Below, piece after piece: positions 47,237-56,650 of a stretch of DNA of 60,802 nt. Made by a program: the position numbers and the translations under genes. Location of the stretch: the NCBI RefSeq assembly GCF_001467895.1, contig NZ_LNYO01000003.1, forward strand, positions 1 through 60,802, in the 5' to 3' direction. Numbering within the stretch: the first letter of the stretch is position 1; every line of letters begins with the position of its first letter. The stretch comes from Legionella nautarum. Lineage in GTDB: Bacteria; Pseudomonadota; Gammaproteobacteria; Legionellales; Legionellaceae. The notes beneath the pieces were generated by a model. The model was given only the letters and a program-made list of their open reading frames with translations, did no database searches and was not told the DNA's origin.

Positions 47237-48523
47237 TTATAAAAATAAACTATAAATAATTAGAAACAAGACTTGCGCCGCAGTCACGACGAGTCCGTTT
47301 TGTATCATTGCTTTGACATTTTTGCTTCCGGCAAAACCCATAGCAGCAAACATATTCGCACCAGGATAGGCATAATTAGTTACACGGGTCGCGAAGATCA
47401 TGCACAAAGCGAATGCGATCATGGGCATTTGCATCTGCAACACAGTAGGAGAAAAGAGCTGATGCAGCATTTTAATCGTTGCTTCAGCAGCGCCAGGCAT
47501 GCCAAAAGCGCCAGTAAAACCAATTAACATCGATAATACCGGTTTTCCCCCTATATTAATTAAGGGGGCTAATAGTGCTGTTAATGCATTAAATCCTCCT
47601 GCTTGATGAATTAAAACCATAAAAGGATCAAATAAAATAAACAACAGGAAGAGATGTAGGCTTTTTCGCATTCCCTCGATTAATAATTTAAAAATTTGTT
47701 TTAAGCTTAATTTACTTGCCAATCCAGTAATAAGCGCCAGAAATAACATGACAAAAATAACATAAGTTGTGTGCGCATGAGCTAATAAGCCATAAATTAC
47801 ACAAGCTATAAAAGAGATCACAAAAAGCCAAGTCGTTCGCTTTTGTTGTTTATTAGGGGCAAAAGGCTCTGAAGTATCCTCTTCTTGGCAAGATTCATTC
47901 GCATATTTTCGTTGTAATCGGTTAGCCATAAACCAGGTAGTAATTAAAGTAATCAAAGCCACAGGAAGAGCGGCATAAAGAAGGACAGACTCATAACTCA
48001 GTCCTGTAACACCCAGTAAAGCCACTACAGGAGGGGCAAAGGGCCCAAGAATTAAAGCTTCTTCAGCAGATGCCTGCATTAATACAGCCAAACTGGGGCG
48101 TGATAGCCCAACAGAACCTGCAATAGGACGTAGACTAGGTGCTAAAATCGCTAGTCCGCCAGCCAAGGTGCCAAGTAAACCTACAATGATAAATGATGAA
48201 AGCACGATCCCGATTTTCGCTCGCCGCTGGGTATTTACCCCAATCCCATAAACAATTTTGTGCACTAACGTATGACTGACCTGAGTATGGGTTAAGATCT
48301 CACCTAAACCATGCCCTAGTATAATAATAAAACCCACTAAGGCCATGAATGAGCCTAAAGCATTAGCCAAAGAATTTCCGATAGCAATGGGACCGCTCAA
48401 AGTCCACAAATAGCCTAGTCCAACACAGAGTGCAGTCGCTATTAAAGCATCAACATTGCGAAATAACATCAGGGCATAAAGAACAATAATCCCTAAACTG
48501 GCTAATTCAATGTAGAAAGACAT
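47237..48523 (-). CDS. Na+/H+ antiporter or GntP-like carboxylate transporter
   Basis: A 428-residue protein with about eleven or twelve membrane segments. Conserved features include FIIILGHGLGEILTHT, GLLGTLAGGLAIL, and GFTGAFGMPGAAEATI, resembling the YuiF/NhaC-like and GntP-like ion-transporter superfamily. Its start directly follows the epimerase stop (shared base), so the two are one operon. A role in taking up the epimerase substrate, murein dipeptide or a derivative, is inference. Confidence 0.85.
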   Translation of the reverse strand: MSFYIELASLGIIVLYALMLFRNVDALIATALCVGLGYLWTLSGPIAIGNSLANALGSFMALVGFIIILGHGLGEILTHTQVSHTLVHKIVYGIGVNTQRRAKIGIVLSSFIIVGLLGTLAGGLAILAPSLRPIAGSVGLSRPSLAVLMQASAEEALILGPFAPPVVALLGVTGLSYESVLLYAALPVALITLITTWFMANRLQRKYANESCQEEDTSEPFAPNKQQKRTTWLFVISFIACVIYGLLAHAHTTYVIFVMLFLALITGLASKLSLKQIFKLLIEGMRKSLHLFLLFILFDPFMVLIHQAGGFNALTALLAPLINIGGKPVLSMLIGFTGAFGMPGAAEATIKMLHQLFSPTVLQMQMPMIAFALCMIFATRVTNYAYPGANMFAAMGFAGSKNVKAMIQNGLVVTAAQVLFLIIYSLFL

Positions 48524-49626
48524 TAATGGATTACTCCAATCTGATTCAATCCTTGGCTAATGCCTTCAATTCCTAAACCAGGTTTGTCTGACAAAATAAT
48601 TTTATCGCCAAGTCGTTGAGCTCCACCAAGAATAGGGTTGTCACGAATCAAATAAATAGGATCAAGGTCCGCATAAAAGATATCAGGCTTACTTAAAGCA
48701 AAACTGGCAATAGCCGCAATTCCAATCGGTGATTCCAGCATACACCCAACCATTATTTTCATTTCTGCTGCTTTAGCAATATTATAAATCGCTTGGGCAT
48801 TCGCAAGGCCAGCCGATTTCATCAACTTAATATTAACCCCATCACAAGCATTCATTTTGGCAATATTTAGGGTATCTTCGGGAGAAAAACAAGCCTCATC
48901 TGCAATGATAAGAGAATCAACCTGTTCGCTAATCGCTTTTAAGTGCTGTAGATCCTGGGCTTTAATCGGTTGTTCGACCAAAGCGATATTCAACTGCTGT
49001 TGTTCCAAGGAATCAATAACCTTTAAAGCATCTTCATAAGACCACCCTTGATTGGCATCGACAAGTAAAATGATAGAGTTGCCCACCTCTTGACGAATAG
49101 CATGCACGCGCTTGAGGTCTTCAAGTGGCTTTAATCCTAATTTTATTTTTAGTGTTCGATGCCCTTGATTCACTAGCTCAACAGCATCCTCCACCATAGC
49201 GTCAATCTCTTTAACGCTTAGCGTAATACAGGAGCTAATGCTGTTCTTATTTCCTCCCAACAATTGGTAAAGAGGCAGACCACAATATTGGGCAAATAAA
49301 TCATGCAATGCGATATCAATGGCTGCTTTTGCAGAGGTATTTCTTACTAGGGCCTGAGTATTCATTTGGAGTAATAAATTCAATTCAGCAATACTTCGAC
49401 CAATCAACTGTGGACCAAGAATGGTTTTAATGGCAGTGATAATGGATTCCGTACTGTCGCCAGTGATAGCGGGAGTCGAAGCAGCTGAACCATAACCCAA
49501 ATTACCACTATCCGTTTTAATCATTACCACCACATCCTCAACGCATTCGGTACGCCTTACGGCTGTGATAAATGGGCGAATTAATGGGATAGTTAATTGC
49601 GCAATATGAATCTCCGTGATGTTCAT
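48523..49626 (-). CDS. L-Ala-D/L-Glu (dipeptide) epimerase
   Basis: A 367-residue enolase-superfamily protein. The acid-base lysines are in TLKIKLG and VNIKLMKSAG, and the three metal ligands in LVDANQGW, LVEQP and IIADEACFS. The pattern fits dipeptide epimerases (E. coli YcjG), which act on L-Ala-D-Glu released from murein. Cotranscribed with a transporter, 4 kb from the amidase and MltA genes. Confidence 0.9.
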   Translation of the reverse strand: MNITEIHIAQLTIPLIRPFITAVRRTECVEDVVVMIKTDSGNLGYGSAASTPAITGDSTESIITAIKTILGPQLIGRSIAELNLLLQMNTQALVRNTSAKAAIDIALHDLFAQYCGLPLYQLLGGNKNSISSCITLSVKEIDAMVEDAVELVNQGHRTLKIKLGLKPLEDLKRVHAIRQEVGNSIILLVDANQGWSYEDALKVIDSLEQQQLNIALVEQPIKAQDLQHLKAISEQVDSLIIADEACFSPEDTLNIAKMNACDGVNIKLMKSAGLANAQAIYNIAKAAEMKIMVGCMLESPIGIAAIASFALSKPDIFYADLDPIYLIRDNPILGGAQRLGDKIILSDKPGLGIEGISQGLNQIGVIH

Positions 49627-49666
49627 CTAAGCACCTTATTAAAGTTTATTGCGTCTAACAATATAC

Positions 49667-51793
49667 TCAAAATCCTTTTCTTATACCTATTTCGGGTTTA
49701 ACCATTTCTTGTTCAATATTAGGTAACTTATTATTTTTGTGTGCGTGAAAAGCGATATGATCAAAACAAATTAGTTGCCTGGTTTTTTGAACTCCTTCAA
49801 TCATATCAGTCGTGGTTTCTGCAATGCGACCATAAATACGAATGTCTCCTTTTCCATGCTCACCTAACAATCTTATTTTACAAATATAACCTGTGCCTTT
49901 TAATTCTCTTATTGCGAAGGCAATTCCTGTACCATTGTTAGAAATCAATCCTCTGCCAAGTATATCAACAATCGATTTAATAATAGCTTGCTCATCCTGT
50001 TTTTCTTTTTCGCATTCCAAAATAATTTTCTCAGTATCGAGATAAGCATACCAACGTCCTAGCGGAATTTGGGGTAACCGACTTAAGGCATAGACGGGAT
50101 CTTGTTCGGAATCAGAACCATAAATCTTTCCTGTCTCTTTCCAAGCGATGGAAGCCGGCTTATTGGGGAGTTTAGGTCTTCTACCAGAAGAGGCTTCACT
50201 CTCTGATGAGGCTTCTTGTTTTATTTTTTTAGGCTTTTTATTTCTTGCAGGCTTACTCTGCTCAAATTGTTCGGTCATTAAAAAGTAGCTGTCATGGTTG
50301 GGAGTTGAAGACCTAGGAGAGATTTGTTCTTTTGGCTCTGTAGTAACTAGAGTGGTCGAAGACGCTTTCTCTACTAGCTTTTGAAAAGCACTATATTTTT
50401 TGCGAAACTCGTGGAGATTTAAGTCCATCACTGCTAGCTCGATGACAGGAGGCTTTCCTTTTATAGTGAAAAACTTTCTGGCAAACCGACAATGCTCATC
50501 TTTAATGTGTATAAATAATTGGTTAGTTTGAAGGTTAAATTCATAGGGTTTATCAGCCCTTAGTTGTAAAGTATCCAGAAAAGAAACTAAAGTTGCTTTT
50601 TTTTCTTTAAAAATTTTTAGCTTTAAGAGTGATATTCTCTGCTCTACTTGACCGATTTGTTTGCGTAAATCATCAATCCAAATTGAACAGGTGCGGGCGC
50701 TAGTTTGTTTTGCGACTTTTTTTAATACCTTTTCCGGAATGGCTACCATGTTTTCATTCAGTCTTAATTGCAAATCTTTTTTTAAAAAATCCAACTCATG
50801 GATGGCATAATCCAAAGACTCTTCGTAACGTCCTGCGAAAAAAAGTTGGGTACTGAGTTGATTACAAGCATGAGCAACAAGATTACTGCAAGTGAAGACT
50901 TTAGTTGAATTAATTTTAAGCACTCTATCTATATTATTTTTGGCTTTTTGAATATCTAAATCAACTTGGAGGTAATACAACGATAAAAGACTATAGTAAA
51001 TGACTAAATAGCTGGATTCTTTAGTAAGCTTCCCTTGGCTTGAGATAGCGTCGTACGCTTCTGCGCTGTGTAAAAGGGCAGCATTAATATCTTTTTTTTG
51101 ACTATAGCAACAAGCAAGTTCTGACTGGAATAAAATTAAATACTCTTTAAGTGAGGCAGAAAATGAATTAAGCGGTTTTTGTTTTTTTAATTGAGATATT
51201 TCAGAAAGAATACCATCTGCAATTTTATGTAAACGTTTTTCTATTGAAATGATTTCTTCCAAGTAGTTACAGCGTGTTAGAGTGGGAATAAGATTGCCAA
51301 TCAGTATAAAAAAATACTGAAAAGCGTCCTGTTGTTCAAGAAAAGTATTTTTATCGCATTGAGCTAATTTTCTAATCAGAACATCTATTGCAGCCAGCTT
51401 AGCAGTCATAAATTCCCTAGTTAACACCGGATTTGTAGTACCGAGGTTCTCATCTGGCTCTTTCATAAATTCTTGTGTTAAGCGCGGGGTTACTGCGGTG
51501 GGATTTTTAGTTTTTTTAAACTCAGCTATTAATTCACCTATGTGTTCAATAACTAAAAATAAATATCGGTCCCTTGAATTTGGCTCTCCGGGATGCAGGA
51601 TGAAGCCAGGTATTATTTTGCTCGGTTGTTGATGTATCTTCGGTAGGGAACGACTTTTGAAGGCTGTACTGGGCAAGCTCAATAAATTTTCAAGATAAAC
51701 CAAGCCATCTAAGATGGTAGGACTCTCAGGAATTAAGGTTTTATCGATTTTCAATTGCATATCAGATTGCCTAGCAAGATTAAAATAAGGCAT
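49667..51793 (-). CDS. Large uncharacterised protein with C-terminal nuclease-like fold, candidate effector
   Basis: 708 residues from ATG 51793, or 697 from ATG 51760, which has AGG about 9 bases upstream. Residues about 100-420 are helical with TPR-like stretches (LLHSAEAYDAISSQGKL, YEESLDYAIHELDFLKK). A charged low-complexity linker (about 500-545, KKPKKIKQEASSESE) leads to a compact beta-rich domain (about 565-690: GRWYAYLDTEKI, IRIYGRIAETTTD, ICFDHIAFHAHKN). That tail vaguely resembles RelE/barnase-like toxin folds. No Sec signal. Effector status is inferred from layout. Confidence 0.75.
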   Translation of the reverse strand: MPYFNLARQSDMQLKIDKTLIPESPTILDGLVYLENLLSLPSTAFKSRSLPKIHQQPSKIIPGFILHPGEPNSRDRYLFLVIEHIGELIAEFKKTKNPTAVTPRLTQEFMKEPDENLGTTNPVLTREFMTAKLAAIDVLIRKLAQCDKNTFLEQQDAFQYFFILIGNLIPTLTRCNYLEEIISIEKRLHKIADGILSEISQLKKQKPLNSFSASLKEYLILFQSELACCYSQKKDINAALLHSAEAYDAISSQGKLTKESSYLVIYYSLLSLYYLQVDLDIQKAKNNIDRVLKINSTKVFTCSNLVAHACNQLSTQLFFAGRYEESLDYAIHELDFLKKDLQLRLNENMVAIPEKVLKKVAKQTSARTCSIWIDDLRKQIGQVEQRISLLKLKIFKEKKATLVSFLDTLQLRADKPYEFNLQTNQLFIHIKDEHCRFARKFFTIKGKPPVIELAVMDLNLHEFRKKYSAFQKLVEKASSTTLVTTEPKEQISPRSSTPNHDSYFLMTEQFEQSKPARNKKPKKIKQEASSESEASSGRRPKLPNKPASIAWKETGKIYGSDSEQDPVYALSRLPQIPLGRWYAYLDTEKIILECEKEKQDEQAIIKSIVDILGRGLISNNGTGIAFAIRELKGTGYICKIRLLGEHGKGDIRIYGRIAETTTDMIEGVQKTRQLICFDHIAFHAHKNNKLPNIEQEMVKPEIGIRKGF

Positions 51794-52110
51794 TTTATTT
51801 TAATCTTGATCAGGTGGTCAATTTTAATTTTATTAATGCAATTTTTGTATGAATATTATAATTTGGGCTCATAAATAAACTCTATGCAACTTGACTAAAA
51901 ACTCCTCGGACGTTCACAGTAGGCCTAGAAATTTATGACTTATCTGCTAGTTTAAATTTTAACCACTCTGTAGCAATCTGTTGGGCGTTTTAACCAATAT
52001 TTCTGAATTTAATATTTGCATTCACAAAAACCATATTAAGAGATTTTTTTAAGTAATTAGTTGAGGTTATAAATTATTAAGACATATAATGAGCTATTTG
52101 GGTGAAAAAT
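51794..52110. other. 317-base AT-rich gap without a recognised feature
   Basis: It separates two divergent effector-like genes and should contain both promoters. No repeats, RNA or clear consensus boxes were seen. Confidence 0.4.
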
Positions 52111-52785
52111 ATGTTTTTTGGTGAAGCGAAAGAAAATTTCCAAAGAGAGCTCAATCAATATTTGCATGACTCTTCATTATTTGGGGGACCTCTCACACCA
52201 GAGGGCAAGAAAAGAAAGAATGAGATTGTCATAAAAGGCAGAAAATTCTTAAATAGTATTTCTGAATTACATGAGCTTAATCCTAGATCAGATCACAAGG
52301 AAATTTTAAATTGTGCGACTGAACTACTAAAAATCCCCTCTGTTAATAATTATTCTTCGCTTTGCGATTCAGTAAATTCAATGAAAAGAACTTGGGACGA
52401 TTCGAATTATTCTGCCGCGCGATTACACATTTTCACAAGCTCTCTTGAGTTCACTATAACCTCGGGGCTTACAGTCTTTGGAGTAGTGGCTACTGCTAAA
52501 GCAATAAATACCATGCTTCTTGCTACCACTGTGTTAGCAATGGGCCCCTGGGGAGCATTGGCCCTAGGCGTCGGGATTACTTTATTAGGTGCTGTTGCAG
52601 CAACCTTGGCTGCTTTTGAAATCTATAAAAATTACAGATTATATAAAGATTATCAATTAGCAGAAATTACTGAATTTGTTGATTTTATAAAACCTAAATT
52701 TCCTCAACGTGTTTCAAGTGTAGAACTGAGTTCAAGTGGTGACACTAATGATAATTTACCTTCGGGACTTGCTGTAACTCCCTGA
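52111..52785 (+). CDS. Small membrane-hairpin protein, candidate effector
   Basis: About 224 residues from ATG 52111, preceded by GGTGA; a GTG at 52102 is also possible. The first 100 residues are soluble and charged. Two long hydrophobic segments (about 110-137 and 142-168, rich in Ala, Gly and Leu) form a hairpin, followed by a charged helix and a Ser-rich tail. The layout resembles one half of the 646-residue protein at 19.5 kb. Its 3' end overlaps a degraded cyclase gene. Confidence 0.7.
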   Translation: MFFGEAKENFQRELNQYLHDSSLFGGPLTPEGKKRKNEIVIKGRKFLNSISELHELNPRSDHKEILNCATELLKIPSVNNYSSLCDSVNSMKRTWDDSNYSAARLHIFTSSLEFTITSGLTVFGVVATAKAINTMLLATTVLAMGPWGALALGVGITLLGAVAATLAAFEIYKNYRLYKDYQLAEITEFVDFIKPKFPQRVSSVELSSSGDTNDNLPSGLAVTP

Positions 52786-53070
52786 TTTGATGAATATTGC
52801 ACTCTCTTCTTGAGATTTTTGAAACAAATAGCCGGCAAGTTTTATAAATCCACGACGGTTGGTTAAACCTGTTAATTCATCCGTGATGGATACTTGTAAC
52901 GATTCCAAATCCAATTCTACCATTTGAGTAAGATCAGAAATTATATTGGTATCAATCAGATTCATTGCTTTAGGCTTGTTATCAATTAAACAAAACACAC
53001 CCACATTATAATTTCCTACCTTTAAAGGACAACCTAAATAAAACCTAAAATAATTATTGCCATGTGATTT
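52756..53070 (-). pseudogene. Remnant of a GAF-GGDEF diguanylate cyclase
   Basis: The open frame from 53070 encodes the end of a GAF domain (FRFYLGCPLKVGNYNVGVF, CLIDNKP) and the first 30 or so residues of a GGDEF domain (ITDELTGLTNRRGFIKLAGY). Homology stops near 52790, where the sequence becomes the 3' end of the neighbouring gene, and there is a stop codon at 53071 in the middle of the GAF. The GGDEF signature itself is missing, so no activity is expected. Confidence 0.85.
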
Positions 53071-53185
53071 TTAAAAGGTCCCAATGAGCCCCTAAAATTG
53101 TAGCGCTGATGCTGGAATAGAATCGAACTCCGTTAATCTATTACTTTAATTAGTATTGCCAGCCCTCTCATAGAATTACTATCTA

Positions 53186-53767
53186 TCAATTGTGAGATGT
53201 ATACTCCGGAGGAGCCAAAGTAAGTGAACAACAAGTTGATAGTTCAGATAGTAATAGTGATGGACAGTCATTAATTTTAGGTATTTGTGCTTGTTTTTTA
53301 GAAATATAACCATGCTTTTCAGCATTGACTATGAAAGAAAACAAACCATCAAAATATCCATCAATATTTAAAAATCCAAAAGGCTTATTAAAACTACCTA
53401 TTTTAATAGCATTCCAGGTATCAAACGCTTCTTCTAAAGTGCCCAAACCACCAGGCATTACAATAAATGCATCTGCCTTTTGCTGCATCAGCATTTTTCT
53501 TTCTTGCATGTTTTTAGTGATAATGAGTTCATCTAGCGATGTTAAAGGTTTTTCTAAGGCAATAAGATTTTCAGGAATTATTCCTGTTACCTTTCCACCT
53601 AAATCGATTACACTTGTTGCTAGTAGCCCCATTAAACCCAAACCAGAGCCCCCATAAACCAAACGAATATTAGAATCAGCTAGTTGCTTCGCTAATTGAA
53701 CTACGACATCTTTAAAGAGCGTCGAGTTACCAAATTTCGCCCCCAGATAAACACAGATTGATTGCAC
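53186..53767 (-). CDS. LOG family protein
   Basis: A 193-residue Rossmann-fold protein with GGSGLGLMGLLA and the diagnostic PGGLGTLEE. Characterised LOG proteins cleave cytokinin riboside monophosphates or nucleoside monophosphates to base and ribose 5-phosphate. Size fits the short type I group. Start: ATG 53767. Monocistronic; lies inside the scarred region. Confidence 0.92.
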   Translation of the reverse strand: MQSICVYLGAKFGNSTLFKDVVVQLAKQLADSNIRLVYGGSGLGLMGLLATSVIDLGGKVTGIIPENLIALEKPLTSLDELIITKNMQERKMLMQQKADAFIVMPGGLGTLEEAFDTWNAIKIGSFNKPFGFLNIDGYFDGLFSFIVNAEKHGYISKKQAQIPKINDCPSLLLSELSTCCSLTLAPPEYTSHN

Positions 53768-53839
53768 ATTACCACCAAAAAATTAAAAGGATAAAAGATA
53801 ACTTAGAAAATACGTATGCTTAGAATAAAAAATCAGCTA

Positions 53840-55573
53840 TTATTCAGAGGATTTTTGACCCCAAGCAGGATAAAATTCTAAAGACTTTGCGTCTGGCCAC
53901 TGCTTTTTAATCGCAGTGAGCATGTTTTTGGCCATTTCTCTTAAATGAGGAAGCATCTCTTGTTTGGATGCTACATCTACAAAAGCTTGAAGACGAGATA
54001 AAAATCTTGGCCTCACCGTATTATCTTCTGGTTTCCACAAGGAACCTTCTGGCACAAGTCCTGATGGCCCAACCCTCTCTTGAAGCAAAATACCTTCAAG
54101 AAAAGGTAAAGTTTGTTGTAATACCCAAAAACCACAAGCTTTAGTATAAGCGATGCTATATACCAAATCATCAGAAGCAGCAGGAATAGTGCGTTTTAAC
54201 TCTTCCCTATAAATAATCTCCAGGGATTCAATAACATCAAGAGGGATGGCTTTAGCACACCAACAGGTGGGCATACTCATGCGTAAATAAGTGCCATCTA
54301 ACAATGCATTTCGGACAAAACTCCATTCAAAATCAATCAATTGTAAATCTTGACCATCATGATCAAAAACATTATCAGGACAGATATCACCGTGAGTCAA
54401 AACAGTAAAAGGACTTGGTTTTAGCATTGTTGTAATAATATCTGTTGCCTCGTCAATCAATGGCTGAGTAACAGGTAAATTTAATTGTCTATTTGCTAAC
54501 TCAAGTTTTGGCAATAGATCCTTTAAAGCAAAATCAAGTTCATCTTCTGTTGTTTCCGCATTTACATGAATTCTGCGTAAGATCTTTTCATAATGTTCTG
54601 TATGACCATACGTACTAGCATGAAAACTACCTAATGCTTTCATAAATCGACTTAATGCAGCAATCGCTTTATTTTGATCTGGAACAGTTAAAGAATCAAC
54701 GAGGCTGACGTGCTGTTGTCCTAAATCTTCAATAAGAATAAAACGATGTTGTTTGCTTGCACCATAAAATTTAGGAACATTATGAGCAGGTTGAGGAATA
54801 CTGCTCAGAAATTCAAGACCAGCCCAATCACGAGCAAACCGAGCATAAGCCTCTTGATCATCTTCATCAGACTGCTCTGGCAGGGATTGTTTTAAAATAA
54901 CATTTTTGGGAATACCATTTTTCGCACTGTCGAGTGCTATTCTTAAAACAATATTTCTTCGTTCAGGCTCGTTTAAAAAATGAATTGAATCAATATTGAG
55001 TTCTGTTGCAAAACTTGCTTGCAGTAAATTTTTAACCTCTCGTAAAACTTCAGGGTTAATACCTTGCTTAACCATAACTAAGTAGTTGGGATCTTCACTA
55101 AATAAAGTGCGGATAAACCCAGATTTTTCATAACATCTTATCGCATTACTATTAAGCATATCAGGATCAACTACAATAGCTGAAAAAGTAGTAAGAAAAT
55201 CCTCGATAAATTGATTGATTATCTTAATGCCAAAACCTTGTCCACGCCTCTTTCCTTCGGCTATAAATAAATCCATCCCAACTAAATCAGCTTGCTTATA
55301 TTGTTTAAATAGTAAGTTGTGCTGCCCATGAATCCCTTCGGGAAAAGCATGTTCTAACTGATAATATTGAATGAAGCCAATAGGAATCTCGTCCTTATAG
55401 ATAATAAAGCTTGGTACATTTTCTTTGCCTAAGATTCTTGGCTCATATTTTTCTCTAATTGCTTCTAATGACCAATACTTGCCTCTTGCATACCATTGAT
55501 TAATAGACGGTTCTTGAAACCATTGATAGAGAAGAATTAAGTCATTTTGCTTAATTTTTTTAAATTTAAACAT
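53840..55573 (-). CDS. Fusion of a GNAT acetyltransferase and an aminoglycoside-phosphotransferase-like kinase
   Basis: 577 residues. Residues 1-175 form a GNAT domain like AAC(6') enzymes (INQWYARGKYWSLE; acetyl-CoA loop EGKRRGQGFGIKII; CYEKSGF). Residues about 190-577 form a phosphotransferase domain with Lys in KNVILKQ, the catalytic THGDICPDN (His394, Asp396, Asn401) and IDFEW (Asp414). The order matches the bifunctional AAC(6')-APH(2'') of Gram-positives, although the protein is about 100 residues longer and likely arose independently. Substrates are unknown; antibiotic modification is only one possibility. Confidence 0.88.
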   Translation of the reverse strand: MFKFKKIKQNDLILLYQWFQEPSINQWYARGKYWSLEAIREKYEPRILGKENVPSFIIYKDEIPIGFIQYYQLEHAFPEGIHGQHNLLFKQYKQADLVGMDLFIAEGKRRGQGFGIKIINQFIEDFLTTFSAIVVDPDMLNSNAIRCYEKSGFIRTLFSEDPNYLVMVKQGINPEVLREVKNLLQASFATELNIDSIHFLNEPERRNIVLRIALDSAKNGIPKNVILKQSLPEQSDEDDQEAYARFARDWAGLEFLSSIPQPAHNVPKFYGASKQHRFILIEDLGQQHVSLVDSLTVPDQNKAIAALSRFMKALGSFHASTYGHTEHYEKILRRIHVNAETTEDELDFALKDLLPKLELANRQLNLPVTQPLIDEATDIITTMLKPSPFTVLTHGDICPDNVFDHDGQDLQLIDFEWSFVRNALLDGTYLRMSMPTCWCAKAIPLDVIESLEIIYREELKRTIPAASDDLVYSIAYTKACGFWVLQQTLPFLEGILLQERVGPSGLVPEGSLWKPEDNTVRPRFLSRLQAFVDVASKQEMLPHLREMAKNMLTAIKKQWPDAKSLEFYPAWGQKSSE

Positions 55574-55616
55574 ATTTATTTGAATCTATACCACCAGTTA
55601 TTTATTTTAACATGAC

Positions 55617-55814
55617 CTACAAAGAACCAGGCTTTTTTAAAGATTTTTTCCTTTCAGAAGCAGGCCTACGCTCAACTTTTTTCACATCCTCTACAGGTAG
55701 TAATTGTTCAGGGACTATGCCACGCTCTAAGAGCGTCTTACGTACATGTATTCTTGCATGCTCTTTGGTATTGGTAATTACTGCAGCAAAATCTTTTTGC
55801 CTTTGGGAGTTACT
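55617..55814 (-). pseudogene. C-terminal fragment of a DinD-like protein
   Basis: The minus-strand frame encodes 65 residues with QRQKDFAAVITNTKE, VRKTLLERGIVPEQL and EDVKKVERR, resembling the C-terminus of DinD/antirepressor-type proteins. A stop codon lies directly upstream and there is no start or ribosome-binding site. The N-terminal three quarters are missing. Assignment is from memory of the family and is moderate. Confidence 0.5.
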
Positions 55815-55959
55815 TCAAGGTAGCGGCCTTTTAATCATGAAGACGTTGATTTAAAGGAATTTAGGACTTCTGGACGTTTTAAAACTTTGAGGGCGGCGGC
55901 TATTTAATTTTTTAATCAATGTGTTGTATTTAAATGATTATTTTCTTGATCAATAAAAA

Positions 55960-55985
55960 TACACCCCCAAATGTACCCCCATACT
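55960..55985. other. Possible integration scar with ACCCCC repeats
   Basis: Two spaced copies of ACACCCCCA / TACCCCCAT lie here, read on the minus strand as TGGGGGTACA and TGGGGGTGTA. Such repeats often lie between tRNA attachment sites and tyrosine integrase genes, but no integrase or tRNA is in the window. Confidence 0.3.
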
Positions 55986-55993
55986 TACAATGT

Positions 55994-56650
55994 CTATGCC
56001 TTTTTTGTTAATTTTTGCATTTCAAAATGCATGATTAATTTAACAAGTACATCTTTGTGTACTCGACTACCTGTTTGTAGTAATTGCCATAATGCCACTT
56101 CGGGAAAATTTAACAGTATTTGTATGCGTTTTAATGTATTTATATCATGGCTTATTCCAGCCTCAATCCGCTGTAAGGTCACTTTGCTGATATCAAATGC
56201 TTCAGCAAAATCATGCTGTGTAATGTGTAGTTCCTTTCGCAAATTCACAATATCTTGTGGATCAAATTCGTTAGAATAAACCAGTTCAAAAATAAAACTA
56301 GAGGGTCCACGCTTCCCTATTGTCCCTAATAATTTAATTGGATTATTTTCATCAATAGAAATTCCTTGTGCTTTACAATAGTCTCTATAAGCCGGATTGG
56401 ATCGATCAGGAATTCTATCCATGAGGGATGAAAAGAGTTTTCCCTTCTCAGATTGATGACGTAATTTAAATAAATCGAGCTCTGGCCCAATCGGTATCGC
56501 GCTTTTTGAGCGCGCATAGCTTTTGTTATAGATTAATTCGTAGCGATCTTGGTTTTTGTCATATAAGAGTTCACCAACGAAAACTCTTCTTTTTCTACCC
56601 TCATGAAAAATATGCAATCGTGTTTCATCTAATTCAATTGGTGCATTCAT
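55994..56650 (-). CDS. Antitoxin-like fusion: HipS/HipA-N domain plus XRE-type HTH
   Basis: 218 residues from ATG 56650, which has GGGGAG 8 bases upstream and overlaps the kinase gene by 17 bases. Residues about 10-125 are the HipA N-terminal subdomain, the HipS module of HipBST systems (VFVGELLYDKNQDRYELIY, plus LDLFKLR and LLGTIGKRGPSSFIFE). Residues about 133-185 are a Cro/CI-type helix-turn-helix (LHITQHDFAEAFDISKVTLQ), as in HipB. In known HipBST loci these are separate genes. Predicted to neutralise the kinase and bind the operator upstream. Confidence 0.85.
   Translation of the reverse strand: MNAPIELDETRLHIFHEGRKRRVFVGELLYDKNQDRYELIYNKSYARSKSAIPIGPELDLFKLRHQSEKGKLFSSLMDRIPDRSNPAYRDYCKAQGISIDENNPIKLLGTIGKRGPSSFIFELVYSNEFDPQDIVNLRKELHITQHDFAEAFDISKVTLQRIEAGISHDINTLKRIQILLNFPEVALWQLLQTGSRVHKDVLVKLIMHFEMQKLTKKA

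Noticed and set aside
52030-52065. TTAAG direct repeats upstream of the 52111 gene as a PmrA box
   Set aside because: The 13-base spacing does not fit the expected 11-base periodicity of such boxes.
55612-55854. 80-residue plus-strand frame
   Set aside because: The minus strand carries the DinD-like residues with family pattern; the plus frame is its shadow.
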